A stretch of DNA of 64,000 nucleotides from Accumulibacter sp. (GTDB lineage: Bacteria; Pseudomonadota; Gammaproteobacteria; Burkholderiales; Rhodocyclaceae). The notes beneath the pieces are model-generated. The model worked only from the letters and a program-made list of their open reading frames with translations, did not search any database and had not been told where the DNA came from. Within the stretch, counting starts at the first letter, position 1. Each line of letters starts with the position of its first letter. Shown here in pieces: positions 52,855 to 60,904 of the stretch. The DNA is taken from the NCBI GenBank assembly GCA_031266435.1, contig JAISAZ010000086.1, forward strand, positions 1-64,000, given 5' to 3'. The position numbers and the translations under genes are program-made.

Positions 52855-54339
52855 TCAAAGTCTGAATTGAATTTGTGCTGCGAAAACGCGGAACTGATTG
52901 ACGATATTCGGCGGCAGGAGCACGTCAACGCGGTTCGCGTCGGTCGTGTTTCGCGCGACGATGAGATCGGCCTTGAACTGGTCGACGTCTTCGACGAGGC
53001 CAACGTCTTCCCAGTCGCGGAAGAGCGCGATCAGTTCGGCGCGAATGATCTTCGGCGTGACGATCGCTTGTCCCGGCGCGTAATTCGTCCCGTCGTTGGC
53101 GAGCTTGTAACGCGGGAATTTCTGGCTGATCCGCGCGCGCACCGAATAGCGCAGGTAGGAGAGCGTATACATCGTCTCGATATCACGGTACGAGGGGTCG
53201 ATGAGGCCGCTTGCGTTTTCGGTATAACTCGTCACGGCACGCTCGATGCAGACGTTCCCGCCCGAATCGACGACCGTGGTCGCGGCGCCGTAGGAGAGGA
53301 GGTTATTCCGTTCGGCGCGCGTGAAATGCTTCGCCTCGGGCGCCGGGAGGATTCCCGGAAGCGCGAGCGTTTGCAGGGGACGCGCCGGGTCGATCGCCAG
53401 GTAGTACGCCGAGATCGCGCCCGCCGTTGCAGCCTTGACCCAGAGAGGTTTCGGTTCGCCGCCGACTTCCAAGGTCCAGAATGTGATGTGCGGATTGTTC
53501 CGTGCCGCCAGACTCGCGTTGATACTTCCGACAGAACCTCGCAAGCCGATGTGCGCGTGGCCGTCGTTTTGGTAGAGCGGCCCCCAGCGTGTATCGAGTT
53601 CGGCTTCGATGAGCGCGAGATTCGCCGCGTCGGCAAACGCGCACAGGATTGTGTTGTACTGTCCCGACCCGATGTTCGAGAGCGCTGTCGCGATCGATGC
53701 GTCGCCGGTACCGCCGCTCATCGGCGTAATCGTGATTGTCAGTCCCGCGGGCGTTTTTTCGGAGAGCGTGTAATAGTTCAGGCGCACGTCAATGTCGTTT
53801 CCAAGCGAGCCTTTATGTCGCGCCGTGAGTGTGACTTCAGCGTCTGTGACGCCCGCTGTGACGGGGAAATCGGGAAACGCGTTGATCGCGTCAGTAATGT
53901 TTTCGGCGATCACCGCAGCGGTGTCGTTGACACCGACGCCGACGAGGACACGCTCACCGGCAATGTAAACGGAAAGCACCCCGGCTTCGGTCGGCGCGCC
54001 CGCAACTTCGATCAAAGCCTCGGCGGCGACGGATTGGGCGGCGTCGGCGACGGGAAGTACCCAGGTTTCGAGCGTGTCGGTCGCCTTGAAAACCGCCGAG
54101 ACCATCGCGGCACCGATCGAACCGCGCCCAAAGAGCGCAACGCCGTCGGCTTCGCGGGAAATCTGCGTCGGCGTGTTCGCCGTGCCTGTGCCAATGGCAA
54201 GCATCGGCGCGATCAGCATCAAGCGTTGCGGCATCGCGACGAGGCCGCCGATCGCTTTCGAGTTGTCAAACTCGACGTATTGTCCCGGCGTCAGGAGATT
54301 CACCGGAATCTGATTAAACGAAATCGCAGCTTCAGCCAT
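52855..54339 (-). CDS. Contractile tail sheath protein, Mu gpL family
   Basis: A 494-residue sheath subunit. The ATG at 54339 has AAGGA at the right distance; the track TTG is less likely. Conserved blocks include ISFNQIPVNLLTPGQYVEFD, MSGGTGDASIATALSNIGSGQYNTI and the C-terminal KFPRYKLANDGTN segment. Presence of a sheath shows a contractile (myovirus or R-type tailocin) machine. Confidence 0.93.
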   Translation of the reverse strand: MAEAAISFNQIPVNLLTPGQYVEFDNSKAIGGLVAMPQRLMLIAPMLAIGTGTANTPTQISREADGVALFGRGSIGAAMVSAVFKATDTLETWVLPVADAAQSVAAEALIEVAGAPTEAGVLSVYIAGERVLVGVGVNDTAAVIAENITDAINAFPDFPVTAGVTDAEVTLTARHKGSLGNDIDVRLNYYTLSEKTPAGLTITITPMSGGTGDASIATALSNIGSGQYNTILCAFADAANLALIEAELDTRWGPLYQNDGHAHIGLRGSVGSINASLAARNNPHITFWTLEVGGEPKPLWVKAATAGAISAYYLAIDPARPLQTLALPGILPAPEAKHFTRAERNNLLSYGAATTVVDSGGNVCIERAVTSYTENASGLIDPSYRDIETMYTLSYLRYSVRARISQKFPRYKLANDGTNYAPGQAIVTPKIIRAELIALFRDWEDVGLVEDVDQFKADLIVARNTTDANRVDVLLPPNIVNQFRVFAAQIQFRL

Positions 54340-54341
54340 TT

Positions 54342-54509
54342 TCAATCCTTTTTCTCAAACGGCGCCGGAGTGTCGATTTTCTCGAGGTCGCCGGACGCCA
54401 AACAACGCAACCAGAAAGGATGTTCGTCGGGAACAAGCCTTTCACCCTTTACTTCGATTCCAGTGTCCGGGTCGCGTATTACACGCCCTTCGACAGGTTT
54501 TATTCTCAT
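54342..54509 (-). CDS. DUF2635 small tail protein (Mu gp38 position)
   Basis: Too short for the ORF track. The minus strand from 54509 reads MRIKPVEGRVIRDPDTGIEV, then DEHPFWLRCLASGDLEKI, 55 residues ending at TGA two bases before the sheath ATG. Such short proteins with RDPxT and PFWxR motifs are constant in Mu-like tail operons between gp37 and gpL. Its function is unknown. Confidence 0.85.
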   Translation of the reverse strand: MRIKPVEGRVIRDPDTGIEVKGERLVPDEHPFWLRCLASGDLEKIDTPAPFEKKD

Positions 54510-54510
54510 T

Positions 54511-55068
54511 TCATTTATCCTCAGAAAAATCCACAGAAACTTCGGCGTCGATCTGCCCGTCGGGCCCCGTCGGGAGTTGCGGGTTATTTCGAGGCGAGGC
54601 CATGTCGATCCCGACGGCGACGGTGGAGAGGTCGGGGAGTTCTTCCGCCAGACCGATCACGTCGACGAGGCGCACCGCCAGGGAGAGCGTCAGGCGGCGC
54701 GCAACGGTCTCGCCGGCGGCGTCCATTTCGACGCTGATGCCCTCCAGCGATAAATCCCAGGACAAGAGGCCCGACAGGCGAATGTCAGCAAGCAGGTGCC
54801 GAAGGATCGCGTCGATCAGAATTTCCGCTTGTGTCTCGGGTTCTGAATCCGTCGGCGCGAGCGTCGTGACGGCGACGGAAAACCTCGCTGTCCAGATCAC
54901 CCGCCAGCCGTCGTTTTCGTTCACGGAAGCATCGGAGAACCGGATGACGCACGCGGGAAGGTCGGCGGGTGAGAGAAGGCGCTCGTGCTCGACGTAGACG
55001 CGATTCCCGAATTCGGGGATCGTCTTGACGAGGTCGGAGAGCTTTTGCTTGACGGGATTCGGATTCAT
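54511..55068 (-). CDS. Tail terminator-type protein, Mu gp37/DUF1834-like
   Basis: A 185-residue protein in the gp37 position before the sheath. The sequence MNPNPVKQKLSDLVKTIPEF and LPACVIRFSDASVNENDGWR looks like a tail completion/terminator fold rather than a canonical family match, so the name rests partly on context. It overlaps the previous gene by four bases. Confidence 0.6.
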   Translation of the reverse strand: MNPNPVKQKLSDLVKTIPEFGNRVYVEHERLLSPADLPACVIRFSDASVNENDGWRVIWTARFSVAVTTLAPTDSEPETQAEILIDAILRHLLADIRLSGLLSWDLSLEGISVEMDAAGETVARRLTLSLAVRLVDVIGLAEELPDLSTVAVGIDMASPRNNPQLPTGPDGQIDAEVSVDFSEDK

Positions 55069-55358
55069 GCGACGCGCTCCAGAAAAAGCGTTTTCACTCC
55101 GTAATCCGGGTCGACGCCGACGACTCGGTAGACGTCGTCGCCAGAAAAGCGAACTTCGTCACCAGCGACGCCCGGTCCATCTTCCGGGACCAGGGCCAGC
55201 GTTTTGACGCCGTCGACGGCGAGCTGCTCGACGCCGACGCGGTCTTTTATCCCGCGCACGATGACGCCTTCGCTTCCCGGCGCGCCGATGCGTATGTCTT
55301 CGGCTGGCCAGTCGGCGAAAAAGGCGTCGACGTCGTCGAAACGGTTCAAAAGTGTCAT
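55065..55358 (-). CDS. Head-tail joining-like protein
   Basis: A 97-residue protein, mainly beta, with the sequence GSEGVIVRGIKDRVGVEQLAV and VRFSGDDVYRVVGVDPDYGVKTLFLERV, which resembles the lambda gpFII-type connector family (ATP-binding sugar transporter-like fold). In a complete phage it would join head and tail; here the capsid genes are missing. Confidence 0.6.
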   Translation of the reverse strand: MTLLNRFDDVDAFFADWPAEDIRIGAPGSEGVIVRGIKDRVGVEQLAVDGVKTLALVPEDGPGVAGDEVRFSGDDVYRVVGVDPDYGVKTLFLERVA

Positions 55359-55876
55359 TCCGCTTTTTTGTTTTCGTCGTTGAAAAGCCCGGACGATTCC
55401 TGCTGCTTTGCCGCCTGTTTCGCGGCCTGTTTTTTCAGCGCGCGGAAGGCTTTCACAATGTCGTCGGGCGCGGTGTTCCGGCCGCGCTTGTCTGGATCGT
55501 CGGCGCGTTCGAGGTAGAGCGCGCGGCGGTTTTCGGATCGGTCGTCGAAGGCGTCGACAGCGGCGAGGTTCGGCAGGATTTCGAGAGGGACGATTCCGAG
55601 CGTGATTTTTGCGTCGTCGCGTGAGACGATCGCCGCGAGCGCGGCGGTGCCGGCGGTAAAACCGGCCGTCTCGGGAGCGCTGAGCGATACGTCGAAACCT
55701 TCCCCGTCCGGCGAGACTTGCGCGGCGAATTCAAACGGCGCCGTCGCCGCGGCCGCGCGCCAGATCAGGCGAAAAGAAAGCGACCACCCCGCGCTCGCGG
55801 GATAGTCGTCAAGGCGCTCCGACCAAGCGATCGAGTCGCCGGCGCGGAGGCACGAGGGAGACGCAAATGAGACCAT
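55355..55876 (-). CDS. Hypothetical structural protein, first gene of the tail operon
   Basis: A 173-residue protein of unknown function, starting MVSFASPSCLRAGDSIAWSERLDDYP. A beta-rich middle is followed by a lysine/glutamine-rich tail. No good ribosome site lies near the start, and the ATG lies inside an 8-bp inverted repeat (GAGACCAT/ATGGTCTC). It is the gene nearest the presumed capsid deletion, so the upstream end may be altered. Confidence 0.6.
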   Translation of the reverse strand: MVSFASPSCLRAGDSIAWSERLDDYPASAGWSLSFRLIWRAAAATAPFEFAAQVSPDGEGFDVSLSAPETAGFTAGTAALAAIVSRDDAKITLGIVPLEILPNLAAVDAFDDRSENRRALYLERADDPDKRGRNTAPDDIVKAFRALKKQAAKQAAKQQESSGLFNDENKKAE

Positions 55877-55892
55877 GCGACGAATGGTCTCA
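55870..55892. promoter_or_regulatory. Inverted repeat over the start codon of the tail operon
   Basis: Perfect arms GAGACCAT and ATGGTCTC around a 7-base loop. In the minus-strand mRNA the second arm contains the ATG, so a hairpin would hide the start. With the larger palindrome 8 bases upstream this makes two adjacent structures. Confidence 0.5.
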
Positions 55893-55899
55893 AGAAAAA

Positions 55900-55926
55900 G
55901 CGAAATTTTTTCCTAAAAAATTTCGC
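55900..55926. promoter_or_regulatory. Large A/T-core palindrome, copy 2
   Basis: Identical over 27 bases to the copy at 40416-40442: arms GCGAAATTTTTT around CCT. It lies between the tail operon (minus) and the HigBA promoter (plus). In both places it sits just upstream of a minus-strand phage operon and a divergent plus-strand gene. Confidence 0.7.
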
Positions 55927-55937
55927 GTGCTCTTCTC

Positions 55938-55965
55938 TTGATTTCATACCCTTTAAGGGTATAAT
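55938..55965 (+). promoter_or_regulatory. HigBA promoter with operator palindrome
   Basis: A -35 box TTGATT (55938) and a consensus -10 TATAAT (55960) are separated by 16 bases. The perfect 17-base palindrome ATACCCTTTAAGGGTAT (55946-55962) fills the spacer and enters the -10, a good place for antitoxin binding. Transcription would start at about 55972, the first base of the toxin ATG, suggesting a leaderless message. Confidence 0.7.
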
Positions 55966-55971
55966 GAAGCG

Positions 55972-56289
55972 ATGCGTTACGAATTCATCGAATCCCCTGT
56001 TTTCAGCGCTTATGTTTACGATTACTTGTCGGACGAAGCGTATTCCGAATTGCAGGACTATCTTTCCGAACACCCGGAGTCGGGCGACATCGTTCGCGGT
56101 TCCGGCGGCGTCAGGAAGATTCGCTGGGCTAGGAGCGGCAGAGGGAAATCCGCAGGCGTGCGGATATGCTATTACTTTCGAGCGCGTGCCGGACAGATTT
56201 TATTGTTGACGATTTATGCAAAAAACGTCCGGGAATCGATTCCGGGGCATGTTTTGAAATCGCTGTGTGAGATTTTCAAAAATGAATGA
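55972..56289 (+). CDS. HigB/RelE-family toxin
   Basis: A 105-residue toxin of the RelE/HigB-2 family: MRYEFIESPVFSAYVYDYL, GSGGVRKIRWARSGRGKSAG and ICYYFRARAGQILLLTIYAK. It probably cleaves ribosome-bound mRNA. It overlaps the antitoxin gene by 8 bases. It lies on the strand opposite to the phage genes and between terminase and tail modules, where capsid genes would be expected. Confidence 0.88.
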   Translation: MRYEFIESPVFSAYVYDYLSDEAYSELQDYLSEHPESGDIVRGSGGVRKIRWARSGRGKSAGVRICYYFRARAGQILLLTIYAKNVRESIPGHVLKSLCEIFKNE

Positions 56290-56671
56290 AAAAGAACTCA
56301 TTGAACGCGACAAAAGCCGCGACATCGGTACGGAGCTTCTTGAAGCCATCCGGCAGATCAATGCGGGAAACTGGGCGCGCAAAACGACCTTCGAACCCCA
56401 AGAGGACGGAAGCATCCTGCGCCGCGTCGTCACCCGTGACGGTACCGTGGAACGCGAAACGCGCATCACAGGCGCGCGCGCCGACCTCATGACCACACGG
56501 GCAAGGTATGCGCTCTCGCAAACCGAATTTGCCCGCATGATCGGGGTATCGAAACGCACTATCGAGAAGTGGGAGCAGGGAAGTACCGATCCCTCCGGCG
56601 CCGCGCGCCAACTCCTCCGCCTGACGGCCCACTTCCCCGATACCTTGAAGCGCCTCGCGTCCCTGGCGTGA
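56282..56671 (+). CDS. HigA-family Xre antitoxin
   Basis: The ATG at 56282 (MNEKELIERDKSRDIG) gives 129 residues. An N-terminal toxin-binding region is followed by the helix-turn-helix RARYALSQTEFARMIGVSKRTIEKWEQGSTDPSGAARQLL, typical of HigA2 antitoxins. It should repress from the palindrome upstream of the toxin gene. Confidence 0.88.
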   Translation: MNEKELIERDKSRDIGTELLEAIRQINAGNWARKTTFEPQEDGSILRRVVTRDGTVERETRITGARADLMTTRARYALSQTEFARMIGVSKRTIEKWEQGSTDPSGAARQLLRLTAHFPDTLKRLASLA

Positions 56672-56703
56672 GTGGGGCGTGGCTTTCCGCCCGCCCCACG
56701 CGT

Positions 56704-56964
56704 TTATTCTTTGATCAGCTTTTTCATCTGCTGGACCCGCCTCTGCGAGACGCCGAGACGTTTCGCCAGGGACGCGGTATCCTCGTCGCCGTAGTCCATG
56801 ATCGTTTCGAGCCGCGCGCGCTTTTTCTCCCTTGGAATATAAACGGTATGCGTCCCGTATATCTGCGTCGCCAGGTGCAGGATTTTATTCCACTGCGCCG
56901 GCGATAATTCTCCCGGCATACTCTGCCGGATGACGCTGATCACCTCGTGAATGTTATCGGCCAT
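56704..56964 (-). CDS. Mor/C-type transcription activator-like protein
   Basis: An 86-residue protein overlapping the terminase stop by 11 bases. KILHLATQIYGTHTVYIPRE and the C-terminal helix-turn-helix DTASLAKRLGVSQRRVQQMKKLI resemble the Mu Mor/C activator family, which turns on middle or late transcription. It sits just upstream of the tail operon, so it is a candidate binder of the duplicated palindromes; that link is inference. Confidence 0.65.
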   Translation of the reverse strand: MADNIHEVISVIRQSMPGELSPAQWNKILHLATQIYGTHTVYIPREKKRARLETIMDYGDEDTASLAKRLGVSQRRVQQMKKLIKE

Positions 56965-59101
56965 GACGCGCCGACCGTCGTTGCCGTAAAAAGTCCATGA
57001 TGCGCGCGTCTGCTTGCGTCGCGTCGCCGGGTCCGGCGACTAGGTCGTCGACCTCGCTCTCGGCGGGTGCGGAGTCTTCGGCGACGGGCGTCGGCGCCTC
57101 GCTCGCTGTCGGGAAAAGCGGGCGTTGTCGAATCTGAAATTCGAGCACGTCCCATTGATACGGGCGTTTGAGATGCAGGCGCAAATGGCGCGAGAGGTAA
57201 ATCGCATAAACCGTGCAGTCGAGGCATTCGTTCCGGCGGTCGGTGCGCGGCTTCCACGCGCGCCGGCGCGGGTTGAGTCGCGACGGAACTTTTATTTCGG
57301 AGAGGAGTTGCTCGTAAAAGTCTTCGCGGACGTTTTCGTACCAGTGCATCCGGCCGGCGCCGTTGCCCGCCAAGCGAACGCGGCCGCCTTCCTGCGCCCA
57401 GCCGAGGATCAGGTCTTTCGCCTTCGCCGTCCCGACGATGTGGACCTGCACGCCGTAGCGGCTCGCCTTCGTCGCGCGCCGGTTCGGGTCGATCGCGCGC
57501 GGTGGCCGCCAGATTTCGACGTTCCCCTCGGCATCGGAGGCGCCCTTGAGCGCGAGTACTGGGCAAGCGACGCGATCGTGCTGCCGGACGAAGGAATAAA
57601 CGGCGTCGCTCGTCTGGCCGTCAGAGCAGTCGATTCCGCAGATGGCGATCGGGAGCGTTGCGCCGTTGGCCAACGTGATCGGGCGCTCCAAGAGCTGCTC
57701 CAGTTCGCGCCAAGCGCCGGCGTGCGCGACGACGGTTTGGCCGTAAAACTCGCCCCAGAACGCGAGCCACATTTCCTCGCCGCGCCCAACGACCCAGATG
57801 GTGACGGCGAGGTGATCGTGCTGGACGTCGACGCTGGCGATCGGGACGATCCCGCCGACGGGGCAGGTCCATTCGGTGTATTTTTCGGCGCGTTTTTTCA
57901 GCTCGTCCTCCTCCGGCAGCTCGCCCTTGTATTCCCACGGAAGGCCGAGCGTCGAGTTCCAAAACGCGACCATCTCGGTCGGGTCGCCTTGGTCCATCAG
58001 GTATTGCGCGCGGAGGAATTTTTTGGCGAGCAGGGGTAGCCGCGACCCCGGAAAAACGCTCAAAAGTTCGTTGAGGAAAAATCCGGGGTCGGCGCTCGTC
58101 GCGGTCGGCTCCCAGCCGTAAAACGGCGGCTCGGACGCCGCGGCGCGGATCGACGCGATCCGCTCGTCCTCGCTCCAGGGGGCGCCGCAATGCGGACAAA
58201 CGTAATAGGCCGATTCCCAATACGCGCGGCCATAAACCTCGCGGACGGGGAAGCTCGCGTCGATGTCGGGCTTGGCCAAGTCTTCGGGGGAGATGCCAAA
58301 GCCGGGAATGATGACATTCGGCCATTCGAAGGCGTGGCGCTCGCCGCAATGCGGACATGTGACCAGGAATCGCCGCTGGTCGGTGGTCCGCATCTCTTTT
58401 TCGATCTCGGAGGCGCCTTTCGCGGTCGGCGTCCCGCCGATAATCTCGATCGTGTTCCCGACCGTTTTTCCGCGCTCGCGGAGGAGCGCGATCGAATTTC
58501 CCTGTCCTTTCACGTCTTTGTTGACGTCATCCGGCTCCTCGATATAGAGGATTTTCGCGGTCGTCGATTTGACGTCGGACGGCGAATTCGACGCGACGAA
58601 TTTGAGGAGGCCACCTGGATAGTGCTTTCGGGTCTGGCTGTTGCCGGCGGCGCGGCTTTTAAGCTCGATCCGGCTGGCCAATACCGGCGTCGCGCGTACC
58701 ATCGGCGAAAATTTTTCGGCGTCGAAGTCCTTGGCAGACTTATCGCGCGGGAACATGGCGACCTGAACGCACGGCCGCCAGTGTGCGAAATAGCCCATCG
58801 TGGTACAAACGATCGCCGACGTGTAGGCGATCTGCGCGGATTTTTGGCAGACAACACGCGAAACGCCGCGCTGGCCAATCATGGCGAGTACGCCGCGAAG
58901 CGCGGGGATGTTTTCGACGCGGAAGGGGCCAGCGTAATCGGGATTTTCCATCGCGCTCAAATAGCGGTACTTCTCGACCCACGCGAGCGGCAAGAGCGCC
59001 GGCCGCGGACGAAGCTGCGCGAAAACGCGCGTGATCAGCGCGTCGAGCGCGGCGCTTGCCCATTCGGCAGCGGGAGAGAGGGCGAGGTCGGTAGCCGTCA
59101 A
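56954..59101 (-). CDS. Phage terminase large subunit, GpA family
   Basis: ATPase and nuclease that packages DNA in lambda-like phages. 715 residues, normal for GpA. The ATPase region has VVCQKSAQIAYTSAIVCTTM and the segment TTAKILYIEEPDDVNKD with the acidic Walker B-like residues. Two CPHCG zinc motifs (CPHCGERH and CPHCGAPW) are present, and the nuclease region lies beyond residue 430. It overlaps the upstream gene by four bases. No capsid gene follows, so it has no obvious head to fill. Confidence 0.92.
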   Translation of the reverse strand: MTATDLALSPAAEWASAALDALITRVFAQLRPRPALLPLAWVEKYRYLSAMENPDYAGPFRVENIPALRGVLAMIGQRGVSRVVCQKSAQIAYTSAIVCTTMGYFAHWRPCVQVAMFPRDKSAKDFDAEKFSPMVRATPVLASRIELKSRAAGNSQTRKHYPGGLLKFVASNSPSDVKSTTAKILYIEEPDDVNKDVKGQGNSIALLRERGKTVGNTIEIIGGTPTAKGASEIEKEMRTTDQRRFLVTCPHCGERHAFEWPNVIIPGFGISPEDLAKPDIDASFPVREVYGRAYWESAYYVCPHCGAPWSEDERIASIRAAASEPPFYGWEPTATSADPGFFLNELLSVFPGSRLPLLAKKFLRAQYLMDQGDPTEMVAFWNSTLGLPWEYKGELPEEDELKKRAEKYTEWTCPVGGIVPIASVDVQHDHLAVTIWVVGRGEEMWLAFWGEFYGQTVVAHAGAWRELEQLLERPITLANGATLPIAICGIDCSDGQTSDAVYSFVRQHDRVACPVLALKGASDAEGNVEIWRPPRAIDPNRRATKASRYGVQVHIVGTAKAKDLILGWAQEGGRVRLAGNGAGRMHWYENVREDFYEQLLSEIKVPSRLNPRRRAWKPRTDRRNECLDCTVYAIYLSRHLRLHLKRPYQWDVLEFQIRQRPLFPTASEAPTPVAEDSAPAESEVDDLVAGPGDATQADARIMDFLRQRRSARHGR

Positions 59102-59757
59102 TCGTCCTCCTCGTCCTCGATGGACTCATCCTCCAGGGAGTCGTCGGCCTTGGCCCACTCGGCGAGGCCACGCAAAAAGTCCTCAAGCTCTTTACGCAGC
59201 ATCGCCTCGCGCGATTCGGCGTCGTCGGGAAGCTCTCTGGCCAGCCGCGCGGCGGCCTCGATCCACGTTTCACGCGCCGAAACGAAGGCCTCTTTGAGGC
59301 GCGGCTCCAGATCGTCGGCGCGGCCTCCGCGCCTTTGCATCATCTCGACGAGGAGTTTCCAAACGTCAAAATAGCTCCCTTTGAAAATTTCGCCGACGTA
59401 GAAATCGATCCGCTTGATCCGGCCAACCACGATCAGGTGCTCGATGTCCTCAAGGTCGGCTTTGGCCATACACCATGTCGATAACATGCAATAATCTATC
59501 GGCTGCTGTCGGGCGACGAAGCGGAGGTAGGTCAGACTGTCAATGTCTCCGCCCGAAATGACGTGATAGCAGTCTCCCGGCGCGAAATCCCACGGAAGGG
59601 CCTTTTCGAGGTCGGTTTCCGAGTTGAAGCGGCGCGCTTTATGCTTGGAAACGACCTTCCGGGCTTTCGTTTTCGGACGCGGAATGTCCGCGCTCTCGAA
59701 AACTGCGTCCAGATCCAAGTCCAAGTCTAGATCAAGATCAAGCTCTTCCGAATCCAC
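59098..59757 (-). CDS. Conserved prophage protein with Leu-Asp repeat tail
   Basis: A 219-residue protein with a GTG start after AGGGGG. The N-terminus is six tandem Leu-Asp dipeptides encoded by short DNA repeats. The core CYHVISGGDIDSLTYLRFVA, IDYCMLSTWCMAKADLEDIE and VGRIKRIDFYVGEIFKGSYF is often found beside phage terminases, with resemblance to phospholipase D-like proteins. The C-terminus is strongly acidic. It occupies the small-terminase position but I see no helix-turn-helix. Confidence 0.6.
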   Translation of the reverse strand: MDSEELDLDLDLDLDLDAVFESADIPRPKTKARKVVSKHKARRFNSETDLEKALPWDFAPGDCYHVISGGDIDSLTYLRFVARQQPIDYCMLSTWCMAKADLEDIEHLIVVGRIKRIDFYVGEIFKGSYFDVWKLLVEMMQRRGGRADDLEPRLKEAFVSARETWIEAAARLARELPDDAESREAMLRKELEDFLRGLAEWAKADDSLEDESIEDEEDD

Positions 59758-59854
59758 TTATAACCCCCTATAAGCGCCGGAGAACTGGAAAAAAATCGAG
59801 GTGCGAACTACCCGAAGGCAAAGGGCGGGGGAAGAACCTAGAGCGCATGAGAAA

Positions 59855-60625
59855 TCACTTCGCACTTTTCATCGCCTCGTCAAAGAATTTCGGGAAGCTA
59901 CGATCAAACTCGGCGAGCGCGGCCTTGCCGGCGACGCCGTAAAAGTCGAGCCGTCGGCGATAGGTCGGCGCGCGGACGAAGATCATGACGGGCTTTATCG
60001 CGCTGCCGAACGCGGATTGAAATCGCTGATAGATACCCGGCGGGAGTTTTCCGCGCGGCGCGCGCAAGGCGAAATACACAAACCCGCGCTGACCGCTCTT
60101 GCGCTTGTCGGTGGCCAGCCGCTTGCGGCCCTTGTCGTCGATGTTTGCTTTGTAGCCCTGCTCGCCAAACACGCGGAAGTAGGCAATGATCTGTACGATC
60201 TGTCCCGCCGACATGTTTCCGAAAGCGTCCTTTTTTGCCGCGTCGCCGGGAACGATCGCCATCCCTCGCGGCAATATCCCCGCCCTCTGCAGGGCGATCT
60301 CGTGGCGCTTCAGGCGCCGGCCGCCGCCGCCGATCTCGGCGCGTAAAACCTGATCGACCGCGACGCCCTGTTTGTTCCCCCAATAGTCAAGGTCGATCGC
60401 GCCTTCGAGGCGTATTTTGTCGGCCTTTTTGTATCGGACGCCGCCGACGACCCAAGGCGTCGGGCGGTCGAAAACGCGGCGCATCTCGCTTTTCGTCTTT
60501 TCGGCGCCCTCGCGGACGGCGGCGTTGATCGCGCGCATCGCGGCAAACCGCGTCTGTTTGCCCATATCGACGATTTTTGCCTTCAGCTTCATCAGCCCGG
60601 ACGAGTCGATTTTCATCTCGATCAT
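59855..60625 (-). CDS. Minor tail/gpZ-like protein
   Basis: A 256-residue basic protein. The start MKIDSSGLMKLKAKIVDMGK plus ARFAAMRAINAAVREGAEK-like residues and PTPWVVGGVRYKKADK resemble lambda gpZ / HK97 gp10-type tail-completion proteins. Its place upstream of the terminase, far from the tail genes, is unusual. Confidence 0.6.
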   Translation of the reverse strand: MIEMKIDSSGLMKLKAKIVDMGKQTRFAAMRAINAAVREGAEKTKSEMRRVFDRPTPWVVGGVRYKKADKIRLEGAIDLDYWGNKQGVAVDQVLRAEIGGGGRRLKRHEIALQRAGILPRGMAIVPGDAAKKDAFGNMSAGQIVQIIAYFRVFGEQGYKANIDDKGRKRLATDKRKSGQRGFVYFALRAPRGKLPPGIYQRFQSAFGSAIKPVMIFVRAPTYRRRLDFYGVAGKAALAEFDRSFPKFFDEAMKSAK

Positions 60626-60897
60626 TTTTTCTTCTCCTCTTTTTTCCCGGCCTCCAGGTGAGCACGTATCCGCTCGTTCGCACCGTGTCCGGCGGCCTTC
60701 AGCCCGACGGCGAGCGCGGCCAGGTCAGCGAGCCATCGCGCCCAGAGAACGATCGTGTCGGGGTCGCCAGCCTTCACGTCCGCGGCGACGGCGGCGCCGA
60801 TCTCGGCTTCGTCGGCGTCGCTCCAGTCGCCGCACGCGCGCCGATCGGCGACGACGAGGTTCCAGTCGGCGCGCATCTTCTCAATGATCATTTTCAT
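60622..60897 (-). CDS. Small hypothetical protein upstream of the gpZ-like gene
   Basis: From the ATG at 60897 (GGAG upstream) the product is 91 residues, helical, Ala-rich, with a lysine-rich C-terminus; the track extension upstream is translated iteron sequence. WSDADEAEIGAAVAADVKAG and WARWLADLAALAVG give no recognised family. It overlaps the next gene by four bases. Confidence 0.6.
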   Translation of the reverse strand: MKMIIEKMRADWNLVVADRRACGDWSDADEAEIGAAVAADVKAGDPDTIVLWARWLADLAALAVGLKAAGHGANERIRAHLEAGKKEEKKK

Positions 60898-60904
60898 GAG
60901 TTTT

